Shown: piece after piece, positions 1 through 6,518 of the stretch
Layout: each line of letters opens with the position of its first letter
Numbering within the stretch: position 1 is the first letter of the stretch
From: Cyanobacteria bacterium UBA7753
GTDB lineage: Bacteria > Cyanobacteriota > Vampirovibrionia > Gastranaerophilales > Gastranaerophilaceae
Length of the DNA stretch: 14,109 nucleotides
NCBI GenBank assembly: GCA_002481545.1
Contig: DLEF01000025.1
Span: 1-14,109 of the forward strand
Reading direction: 5' to 3'
The notes under the pieces: model-generated
The model's database searches: none
Seen by the model: only the letters and a program-made list of their open reading frames with translations
What the model was told of the DNA's origin: nothing
Translations under genes and position numbers: made by a program

Positions 1-3000
1 ACAGATTTGAAGAATAAATACATTGATACAATCGCAAGCACGGACGACGCAACCGTCACTGCAAACAACGGTGCATCAATCGTCGTAGACAGTATCAAGG
101 TACTTGCTGATGCAACAGGTGAGACAGGGGCTCTCCCTCTCAAACTCGACTTTGCAACAGGCTCTATCAAAGACCACGTAAAACTCGGTATGGCAAATGT
201 CGTCGGAGCCGATACAACAAAATCATATATTGTTGAATACTTAATCGACGGCAATGTCGGACAAATCCAATTCGGCTACGGTAACTTATATACCGCAGTA
301 CATACTGTAACCGATGATATTGCATATAATATGATTGCCGATGAAGAACCTATCGCAGAAGAATTGACCGGTTATGAAAACCTTGATGCTACTAAATTAA
401 CTATCAACGGTGACGGTCATACGGTTAAAGGTGATAACAGAAACGGTATAAATATAGGCTCAGGCAAGACTCTTGAATCAAATGACGTAACGTTTGATAA
501 CTTTACGACGGCATTGACCGTTAATAATGACGGCAGCTTGAAATTGAAAAACACAACGTTTACAAATAATACAAATGATGTTGTGAATAACGGTACAACC
601 GAATTTGCCGGTGGCGTTACTCTTGATGACATAACAGGCGAAAACGGTACATTGAATGTAACTGCAAGCGAAAACGCCAATACCGTAAATGAAACATTGA
701 CTCAAAATATTGTAAATGTCGCAGATGGTGCAACGTTGAACAATAACGGCACCGCAACAATCAATAAATTGACAAATGACGGTACAATAGACGGTACTGG
801 TACGCTTACAAATAAGGATACTTTAGTAAATAACGGAACAATCAAACAAGACAAGATTACAAACGAAGGTACAATGACAACCGATGCGGATAAGGTAACA
901 GCTGATAACGGTATCGATAACGCAGGTACATTGAACTTAACGGGCGGAACAAATACAAACGTAATTACGGGTGATAACGGTACAACAAACGTTACTGCGG
1001 GTGATGTTACCAACAACGGTAGCATAACTCAAAAATCTGTTACGGTTGCAGAAAATGCAAGCCTGACATCATCTACGGATAAATTGACCGCAACGGATGG
1101 CGTAACAAATGACGGTAACTTGAACCTAACGGGCTCGGAAATCAAAGATAAGATTACAGGTAACGGTACTACAAATATTAACGATAACATGAAGAATAAT
1201 ACTTCAATTGAACAAGGTACGGTTAATATTGCAGACGGCAAATCACTCACGAATGACGGAACAGTTACGGCATCTTTGACAAACAAAGGTACCTTTACTA
1301 ACAATGCTGATAAAACAGCAACGATTAATAATTTGAATAACTCATCTGTCGTAAATAACAACGGTATGATGTCAACTAAGGGCGGAGAAAACTCCGGTAA
1401 TATTATCGGCTCGGGTTCATTCTCTAACAGCGGAACATTGAATAATACGGGTAATATTATCCAAGGTTCAATAACTAACGATTCTGACGGTAAGATTACA
1501 ACAAATTCCGAAAAAATGGCGTCTACATCAGGCAGTATTACAAATAACGGTGAAATTACATTCAACGGCGGCAGAAGAACAGTAAATGATATTACGGGCG
1601 ACTCTGCAGGTAATGTTAAACTTGATGTCGGCAATGACAATAACTTTGTTTTGACTAACAAGGTAACGGGTAACCAATTTACATTGCAATCAGGTACGTT
1701 GTACTTCGGACCAAATGCTGATGTTTCAAATACCGCATCATTCAATGCAAACGGTGGTGCCATAAACGTTTTGAACGGTAAAAATACTTCTACAAACCTT
1801 GGCAAAGTTAATTTGAACGGTAAAACAAATCTTGCAATGGATTTCAACTTGAAAGATTTATCATCCGATAAGTTTATTGCGGATATAACCAATAATGGCG
1901 GTAAATTTAATGTTAATAATTTGCACGTTACGGGTACAACTTTGAAAGACCATATCAGAGTTCACCTTGGTGATACTTCCGATATCGGCAGAGACAATTT
2001 GTCCTCTGATACATTCAAATTGCCGACGATTATGACCCCTATCCGTAAGATATCAGGTCGAGTAGAAGACGGATTTGTAATCTATGCTCCTTCGGGTAAC
2101 AATTGGAAAGACTTTAACCCTTCTGTTCTCGTTGATCCTATCGCGGTACAGCTTGGCGGATACTTCACGCAGTTGAACTCTTATGAAGAAGCGTTCAGAA
2201 ATCTTGATATGAAGATGTTGATGACACAGAGCGAACGTCAGGCACTAAAGATGGCAAATAAATATGCGTCAGCAGAACGTCCGCAGGTATTCTCACCTAC
2301 ATATCTTCCTGAAACAGAATCAGCAGGCTGGTTCAGACCATATTCTACGTTTGAACGTGTCGGCTTAAGAGGCGGTCCGAAAGTAAGCAATATACTTTAC
2401 GGTTCATACTTCGGCGGTGATTCCGATATGAAAGAACTAAAACACGGTTGGGATTTCCAATGGAGTCTTTATGCAGGTTATAACGGTTCACATCAGGCAT
2501 TCCAAGGTAACGATATTTACCAAAACGGCGGTACAATCGGTGCTACGGGCGTATGGTACAAAGGCAACTTCTTCACAGCTTTGACAGTTAACGTTGGTGC
2601 AAGCATAGCAGAGGCAAGTACAATGTTTGGCTCCGAAGATATAACAATGATTATGGGCGGTATTGCTTCCAAGTCAGGTTATAACATCGAGTTGGCAAAA
2701 GGTAAATTCATTATCCAACCTTACTATATGATGTCTTATTCATTCGTAAATGCGTTTGACCGTCATAATAAGGCAGGAGCTAAGATAACCTCCGATCCGT
2801 TGAACGCAATCAACATTGCTCCGGGTATCAAATTCATCGGGAACCTGAAAGACGGATGGCAACCGTACTTTAATATCCAAATGGTATGGAATGCACTTGA
2901 CAGAACAGACTTCAAGGCTGCTAATATCTCTGTTCCAGATATGAGCATCAGACCTTATGTCCAATACGGTATCGGTCTGCAGCGTCGTTGGGACGAAAGA

Positions 3001-3474
3001 TTTACGGGCTACGTACAAGCTATGATGCGCAACGGCGGACGTAACGGTATTGCTTTATCATTGGGCTTCCGTTGGGCACTCGGCAAAGGCTATTATAATA
3101 ACGGTGTAAATAAGGTACAACCTGAACCGAAAGTAATAAAAGAAACTGCACAACCTCAATTGAATAAGCCTGTTGCAAACATCGAAAAACCTGTGACGGT
3201 TGTAAAACCAGCAGTTAAAAATGTATCAAAACCTGCGCAAACGATTAAGAAAGATACCGTAAAACCGCAAGTAACAAAACAGGAAACAAAGACGGTTAAA
3301 CCTGCGACAGTTGCTAAACCTGCCGTTAAAAATGTAACAAAACCTGTACAAACGGTTAAGAAAGACACGGTAAAACCACAAACAACGAAACCTGTTGAAA
3401 AAACGGTTAAACCTGCGACAGTTGAGAAACCTGTTGTTAAGGAGATTAAACAACCTGCAAAAACGGTCACTTAG
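1..3474 (+). CDS. Autotransporter-type outer-membrane protein, 5' partial, with Lys/Pro-rich C-terminal extension
   Basis: The frame is open at base 1 (ACA GAT TTG ...), so the true start and any signal peptide lie outside the window; TTG at 7 is not a convincing start. Up to about 2100 the protein is an Asn/Thr/Gly-rich passenger full of short NNGT / TNDGT turns, as in beta-helical autotransporter stalks. A helical linker (about 2149-2270) precedes a C-terminal domain from the GWFRPY segment at 2326 to FRWALGK near 3090, with alternating aromatic strands and many Gly/Tyr/Trp residues typical of the autotransporter barrel (PF03797-like). Barrels of this type normally end at the last strand. 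Here more than 120 residues of KP-rich repeats follow, which topology would place in the periplasm. The frame closes with TAG at 3472 but similar sequence continues behind it. Role inferred: surface-exposed adhesin or structural protein. The family call is solid; the ligand is unknown. Confidence 0.85.
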   Translation, partial: TDLKNKYIDTIASTDDATVTANNGASIVVDSIKVLADATGETGALPLKLDFATGSIKDHVKLGMANVVGADTTKSYIVEYLIDGNVGQIQFGYGNLYTAVHTVTDDIAYNMIADEEPIAEELTGYENLDATKLTINGDGHTVKGDNRNGINIGSGKTLESNDVTFDNFTTALTVNNDGSLKLKNTTFTNNTNDVVNNGTTEFAGGVTLDDITGENGTLNVTASENANTVNETLTQNIVNVADGATLNNNGTATINKLTNDGTIDGTGTLTNKDTLVNNGTIKQDKITNEGTMTTDADKVTADNGIDNAGTLNLTGGTNTNVITGDNGTTNVTAGDVTNNGSITQKSVTVAENASLTSSTDKLTATDGVTNDGNLNLTGSEIKDKITGNGTTNINDNMKNNTSIEQGTVNIADGKSLTNDGTVTASLTNKGTFTNNADKTATINNLNNSSVVNNNGMMSTKGGENSGNIIGSGSFSNSGTLNNTGNIIQGSITNDSDGKITTNSEKMASTSGSITNNGEITFNGGRRTVNDITGDSAGNVKLDVGNDNNFVLTNKVTGNQFTLQSGTLYFGPNADVSNTASFNANGGAINVLNGKNTSTNLGKVNLNGKTNLAMDFNLKDLSSDKFIADITNNGGKFNVNNLHVTGTTLKDHIRVHLGDTSDIGRDNLSSDTFKLPTIMTPIRKISGRVEDGFVIYAPSGNNWKDFNPSVLVDPIAVQLGGYFTQLNSYEEAFRNLDMKMLMTQSERQALKMANKYASAERPQVFSPTYLPETESAGWFRPYSTFERVGLRGGPKVSNILYGSYFGGDSDMKELKHGWDFQWSLYAGYNGSHQAFQGNDIYQNGGTIGATGVWYKGNFFTALTVNVGASIAEASTMFGSEDITMIMGGIASKSGYNIELAKGKFIIQPYYMMSYSFVNAFDRHNKAGAKITSDPLNAINIAPGIKFIGNLKDGWQPYFNIQMVWNALDRTDFKAANISVPDMSIRPYVQYGIGLQRRWDERFTGYVQAMMRNGGRNGIALSLGFRWALGKGYYNNGVNKVQPEPKVIKETAQPQLNKPVANIEKPVTVVKPAVKNVSKPAQTIKKDTVKPQVTKQETKTVKPATVAKPAVKNVTKPVQTVKKDTVKPQTTKPVEKTVKPATVEKPVVKEIKQPAKTVT
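832..1257 (+). repeat. Tandem 61-residue repeats in the autotransporter passenger
   Basis: Units start at the codons for NGTIKQ (832), NGSITQ (1015) and NTSIEQ (1198), exactly 183 bases (61 codons) apart. The first two align along their length, sharing a TxDADK/TSSTDK segment, a LNLTG turn and an ITGxNGTTN segment. The third loses similarity after about 20 residues. The DNA of the units has diverged, so this is an old duplication under coding constraint rather than a recent one. It fits a stacked beta-helix passenger. Confidence 0.75.
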
Positions 3475-3600
3475 CCAAAGACTAATAATGCTCCTGCAAA
3501 GGTTGATAAACCTGCAGTAAAAGTTAATAACACCGTTAAACAAACAGGCGAAACTCATGTAATCAAGACTGTTGACACTACTCCGAGACCGCAGTTCCAT
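3202..3600 (+). repeat. 37-residue Lys/Pro repeats following the barrel
   Basis: Units begin at 3202 (VKPAVKNV), 3313 (AKPAVKNV) and 3424 (EKPVVKEI), each 111 bases (37 codons) apart. The first two are nearly identical in protein, each containing a KKDTVKPQ segment and ending in KTVKPATV. The third is more diverged and is interrupted by the TAG at 3472, but its pattern (KVDKPAVKV) carries on behind the stop. Composition resembles TonB-type periplasm-spanning linkers: extended, basic and proline-rich. Confidence 0.8.
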
Positions 3601-3639
3601 AAGATTGATCCGCGTATTATAAGAACGCCCGTAAAATAG
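3475..3639 (+). other. In-frame continuation of the autotransporter tail beyond TAG
   Basis: After TAG 3472-3474 the same frame stays open for 54 codons to a second TAG at 3637-3639. The encoded stretch keeps the Lys/Pro/Val/Thr composition (APAKVDKPAVKV) and then changes to a short distinct end (PRPQFHKIDPRIIRTPVK) that looks like a natural C-terminus. The simplest reading is a recent nonsense change in a gene that once ended at 3639; CAG (Gln) or AAG (Lys) to TAG would do it, and the equivalent position in the previous repeat is Lys. Programmed readthrough or a base-call error are alternatives. No start codon and no ribosome binding site suggest a separate gene. Confidence 0.7.
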
Positions 3640-3649
3640 TATGTTATAT

Positions 3650-3678
3650 TTGCATAATAATCCGATATAAAATATAAT
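3650..3678 (+). promoter_or_regulatory. Candidate promoter of the TPR-glycosyltransferase gene
   Basis: TTGCAT (3650-3655) and TATAAT (3673-3678) are separated by 17 bases. Transcription would start close to 3685, leaving almost no leader before ATG 3688, and no Shine-Dalgarno sequence is seen before that ATG, so the message may be leaderless. Confidence 0.45.
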
Positions 3679-3687
3679 TAGATTATT

Positions 3688-5157
3688 ATGGACAGCTCAA
3701 AAGAGAAATTTAATAAGGCTTTTGATTACCACAAAAAGGGTGATTTGGATAATGCGGAAGAGTTGTATTCTCAAATTCTTGAAGAAGATGAGAATAACGC
3801 TGAGGTGTGGAATTTGCTCGGGATGATTCACCTGCAAAAGTTCAGACTCGGCAAAGCGGAAGAGTGCATTCAAAAGGCTATTTCTATCACGCCCGAACCT
3901 TATTTTTATGAATGTCTGGCAAAAGTTTATCTTGAAATGGAGGACAGCGAAAAGGCGATTGCTTTATATAAGGGGTTGTTGGAAATTTATCCCGACAATT
4001 TCAATTATACATTCAATCTTGCCTCCGCTTACAAGGTTAAAAACGATACCGAGGATGCCATAAAATGCTATAAAAAAGCGATTGAATTAAATCCGAAGAA
4101 CCCTGATACATATTTTAATTTGGGATTGATTTATGACAATATCGAGCAGCCGCAAAACTCAATCGAGTATTATAAAGATGCGATAAAATTAAACCCTAAC
4201 GATATGGAAACGAGATATTTTACCGCGTTGTCGTACTTTAAAAACAGAGATTACGGGCATGGATTGCCGTTTTTCGAAAGCAGACTTTGCAGGCAGACGG
4301 CGATTGTGACACAGGCTAATACTTATCCTCATTTATTCCGAGAAAAGCCTGTATGGCAGGGTGAAAAGGTAAAGGATAAAACTATTTACACGTATTATGA
4401 AGCGGGGTTTGGCGATGTTTTGATGTTCTCAAGATATTTGCCACTGTTGCAGGAAAGGTGCAAAAAGGTTATATTTAAGCCTCAATTGCCGTTGGTAGAG
4501 TTGTTTGAGTATAATTTCCCCGATATGGAAATAATCAGATTTTTCAAACAAGAGCAGGATATGAAATTTGATTATCATATTCCTATTTTGAGTCTGCCTT
4601 ATGCGCTCGGGCTGAACGAGGATAATATGTTTGTCGGAAAATCGGGGTATTTGAAAGCCGATCCAGAGATAACCGCGAGATATAAAACGGAATATTTCAA
4701 CAATAATAAATTTAAAATCGGCATAAAGTGGCGCGGAAATACGCATTATGAAATGGATAGGGTTATTGACATAAAATCATTTATCAAGTTGTTTGAGCTG
4801 CCGAATACGCAGTTTTATTCGTTCCAGACCTTTGAAGGGGCGGAGGATTTAAACGAGATAATCAACGATTATAATATTGTGGATATCGGAAAGACGGTCA
4901 AGAATTTTGCTGATACGGCGGGTGCGTTAGATAATTTGGATTTGGTAATATGTAACGATACTTCTCTTGCGCATCTTGCGGGTGCAATGCATAAGCCTTG
5001 CTGGATATTGCTGCCGTATCTGTATAACTGGAGATGGCACCTTGATTTGACGAAATGTGATTGGTACGATACCGTCAAATTATACCGCCAAAAACAGCGC
5101 GGGGATTGGGACGAAATCTTCGACAGAATGTATGTTGATTTGCAGAAAATATTGTAG
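3688..5157 (+). CDS. TPR-repeat protein with C-terminal GT9-like glycosyltransferase domain
   Basis: The 489-residue product starts with about five tetratricopeptide repeats (residues roughly 3-190, with repeated A..CY.KAIELNP-type helices). A glycosyltransferase-like domain follows, of the kind annotated as 'tetratricopeptide repeat-containing glycosyltransferase family' (related to GT9 heptosyltransferases and O-GlcNAc-transferase-like folds). Diagnostic stretches are IGIKWRGN near residue 343, CNDTSLAHLAGA starting near 422, and the terminal WILLPYLYNWRWHL segment followed by YRQKQRGDW. No signal peptide is seen, so it is probably cytoplasmic. It may glycosylate a protein or envelope polymer, and the neighbouring autotransporter is a tempting partner, but that is only inferred from adjacency. 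The start at ATG 3688 is the first in frame and fits the beginning of the first TPR. Confidence 0.85.
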   Translation: MDSSKEKFNKAFDYHKKGDLDNAEELYSQILEEDENNAEVWNLLGMIHLQKFRLGKAEECIQKAISITPEPYFYECLAKVYLEMEDSEKAIALYKGLLEIYPDNFNYTFNLASAYKVKNDTEDAIKCYKKAIELNPKNPDTYFNLGLIYDNIEQPQNSIEYYKDAIKLNPNDMETRYFTALSYFKNRDYGHGLPFFESRLCRQTAIVTQANTYPHLFREKPVWQGEKVKDKTIYTYYEAGFGDVLMFSRYLPLLQERCKKVIFKPQLPLVELFEYNFPDMEIIRFFKQEQDMKFDYHIPILSLPYALGLNEDNMFVGKSGYLKADPEITARYKTEYFNNNKFKIGIKWRGNTHYEMDRVIDIKSFIKLFELPNTQFYSFQTFEGAEDLNEIINDYNIVDIGKTVKNFADTAGALDNLDLVICNDTSLAHLAGAMHKPCWILLPYLYNWRWHLDLTKCDWYDTVKLYRQKQRGDWDEIFDRMYVDLQKIL

Positions 5158-5448
5158 AAAATATCCTCTCTTTTTTTTTCTTTATATTGTGAAGATAAAA
5201 TCCGTTGCTACAACAACGGTATAGCTTGTGTTATCACACAAGCTAAAGTCTCGCCCCTATCTGTGGGAGAGCGAAATTACGGACGAGTGACGACTGCGTA
5301 AGCAGGCTAACTCGGGAAGTGAGTTACGAAATGAGGGCTGGTGATAGCCACCCGAATGACAGTTACGAGCGCAAAGTAATTTAAAGACAGACCGCAGCTG
5401 TTGCCACAAAAGCAGTTACAGATGCGAGTGAGGGGGAACGCCTAAACC
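5158..5448. other. Noncoding hairpin-rich island of raised GC, function unknown
   Basis: No convincing protein is seen on either strand. G+C rises to 33 of 60 bases in 5281-5340, against clearly AT-rich flanks. Several self-complementary elements follow each other. CCGTTG/CAACGG is at 5202-5219. A perfect 10-bp stem with a TATC loop lies at 5222-5245. CTCGCCC/GGGAGAG (one mismatch) is near 5250-5271. CTGC-GTAA-GCAG, with a GNRA-type loop, is near 5294-5305. AACTC/GAGTT is near 5309-5325, and GGTG/CACC is near 5340-5353. It could be a structured RNA or a dispersed intergenic repeat; I do not recognise a family. A T-run at 5171-5179 just after the upstream stop codon has no strong stem. Confidence 0.4.
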
Positions 5449-5724
5449 TTATTTTATAATAATTTCGGGGTTTGAGTCGGAGTTTTTGTCGTCTTTTGTT
5501 ATCACATGGCGTTCTTGTTTTGTGTTGTTGATATTTTTTATCTTTATATCGGGCATTTTTTCGTAATACAGATGGTTGGGAATATATTTCCAGTACTCTG
5601 TGTTCAGGTCGTAGTATTCTTTGAACATCTGGTATTCGTCGTACGGTTCCATAAAATCGTACATAGCGTGAGCGGAGCTCGCGCCTAGCAGTATAATTGA
5701 AAACAGTAACAGTATTTTTCTCAT
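5449..5724 (-). CDS. Small exported protein, unknown function
   Basis: The 91-residue product begins MRKILLLFSIILLG and has a classical signal peptide with a likely cleavage after ASSAHA (about residue 20). The mature part is only about 70 residues. Its first half is rich in Tyr, Glu and Asp (YDFMEPYDEYQMFKEYYD), and its tail is Lys/Asn-rich and probably disordered. No domain is recognised. No clear Shine-Dalgarno sequence precedes the ATG. It stands alone on the minus strand between the hairpin island and the tRNA gene. A periplasmic or secreted location is well supported by the signal peptide; the function is open. Confidence 0.7.
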   Translation of the reverse strand: MRKILLLFSIILLGASSAHAMYDFMEPYDEYQMFKEYYDLNTEYWKYIPNHLYYEKMPDIKIKNINNTKQERHVITKDDKNSDSNPEIIIK

Positions 5725-5989
5725 AATTTTATTTTATCAAATGATTGAGTATATTCAATAATGATTTGTTTGCAGGAAATGTCTTATCTTGTCATCCTGA
5801 GCAATAACCGTAGAACTCAGAAACGGATAGGCAGATAAAAGGCTAAGGAGCTAAATAAATTCTTTGTCCTGAAAAGCTGTAGTTGCGGAGATTATAATAT
5901 CAAATGTAAAGGTTTTATCATACAAATAAGCGATTATGCTTTACATTTAAAAATATTTAAGTTAATATATACATATCCAAACAACTGTC
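5725..5989. other. Noncoding stretch with dispersed-repeat-like words upstream of the tRNA gene
   Basis: No gene is seen. The words GTCATCCTGAG (near 5790) and ACCGTAGAACTCAG resemble the GTCATxCTGAG intergenic repeats also seen at about 13291 in this window. A spaced inverted repeat, AAATGTAAA (5902-5910) with TTTACATTT (5940-5948), overlaps the -35 box of the tRNA promoter. Confidence 0.4.
5940..5968 (+). promoter_or_regulatory. Candidate promoter of tRNA-Ser
   Basis: TTTACA (5940-5945) and TAATAT (5963-5968) are separated by 17 bases. The start would lie about 15 bases before the mature tRNA 5' end, a normal distance for a tRNA leader. Confidence 0.5.
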
Positions 5990-6079
5990 GGAGGAATGCC
6001 GGAGCGGTTGATCGGAGCAGTCTTGAAAACTGTCGTACGTTCACGCGTACCGTGGGTTCGAATCCCACTTCCTCCTCCA
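5990..6079 (+). tRNA. tRNA-Ser(TGA), CCA encoded
   Basis: The acceptor arm GGAGGAA (5990-5996) pairs with TTCCTCC (6069-6075). The anticodon stem GCAGT (6017-6021) / ACTGT (6029-6033) encloses loop CTTGAAA with anticodon TGA at 6024-6026, reading UCA serine codons. The long variable arm (GTACG/CGTAC) makes it a class II tRNA, and the T arm is GTGGG-TTCGAAT-CCCAC. The CCA end is encoded at 6077-6079. The odd point is the discriminator base, T at 6076, where bacterial serine tRNAs almost always have G. Confidence 0.95.
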
Positions 6080-6087
6080 CTTTAAAT

Positions 6088-6121
6088 AAAAAAGAACAGG
6101 ACTAAAGTCCTGTTCTTTTTT
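6088..6121 (+). terminator. Rho-independent terminator after tRNA-Ser
   Basis: The perfect stem AAAGAACAGGAC (6091-6102) / GTCCTGTTCTTT, with a TAAA loop, is followed by a T-run. The A-run before it makes it usable from both directions. It isolates the tRNA from the downstream element. Confidence 0.9.
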
Positions 6122-6518
6122 ATTTTCACAAACAGTGTGGAAATCACAGACAGAATGGTACTAATAGCCGTAATGCAATAATAACTGTAATTTAACGTCC
6201 AGTTGTATTTGCACGGTGTAGTAAGACAATCAGTTTGACAGAGATGGTTAGTTTGATAATTTTTAGCAAAGTCCCCTCGTTGTAGGGCTTTTGACGGTCG
6301 GAAGCAGGTCGATTTAAAAAATATCAAACTAATCTTTCTTGCACTTTATCTGCATTTTAACTGCTCGCACTTTCACTTTATTTTCAATAGTTTACAACAG
6401 TTTGATATTTTACGGTTAGTTTGATATTTAACAGTCATTTTAAGATTAAAATATCTTAATTAAATAGCAATTTTTGAGAAGAAAAATACTTTATATACAT
6501 ATAAGAAAGTAGTGTCCA
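6122..6518. other. Gene-free region: flank plus left end of the putative element and metalloprotease promoter region
   Basis: 6122-6216 shows nothing I can name. From 6217 the putative left element end begins, with AGTTTGAYA boxes at 6232, 6250, 6399 and 6418 and one reversed box at 6322. Closer to the gene lies an inverted repeat, TTAAGAT-N6-ATCTTAA (6440-6459), a plausible operator. No clean -35/-10 pair stands out, although TATA-rich sequence is present at 6491-6505. Confidence 0.5.
6217..6426 (+). repeat. Left-end AGTTTGAYA boxes of the putative element
   Basis: Direct copies are at 6232-6240 (AGTTTGACA), 6250-6258, 6399-6407 and 6418-6426 (all AGTTTGATA), and a reversed copy TATCAAACT is at 6322-6330. 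They form two close pairs with spacings of 18 and 19 bases. The outermost lies 15 bases from the TGTA terminus. Confidence 0.65.

Noticed and set aside
1029..1892. Long antisense open frame (287 codons) opposite the autotransporter
   Set aside because: Its Val/Leu/Pro/Ser-rich product mirrors the Asn/Thr-rich codons of the sense gene; there is no domain or start context.
3472..3474. TAG reassigned to glutamine in this genome
   Set aside because: Other genes here use TAG as a final stop (second tail stop at 3637, TPR gene at 5155, small membrane protein at 13036) with normal ends, so a global recoding is not supported.
3156..3600. Antisense open frames opposite the KP-rich tail
   Set aside because: They are shadows of the 37-codon repeats; the repetitive Phe/Cys/Gly/Thr and Arg/Phe/Asn patterns have no independent support.
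5294..5400. Resemblance to cobalamin-riboswitch words (CGGGAAGTGAG, GGGCTG, CCCGAATGACAGTTA)
   Set aside because: The boxes are incomplete, and downstream in that orientation there is only an opposite-strand gene; too weak to call.
6082..6327. 81-codon open frame on the minus strand
   Set aside because: It runs through the tRNA terminator and the left element end, ends in low-complexity Phe/Lys from the poly-A/T tract, and has no ribosome site or recognisable sequence.
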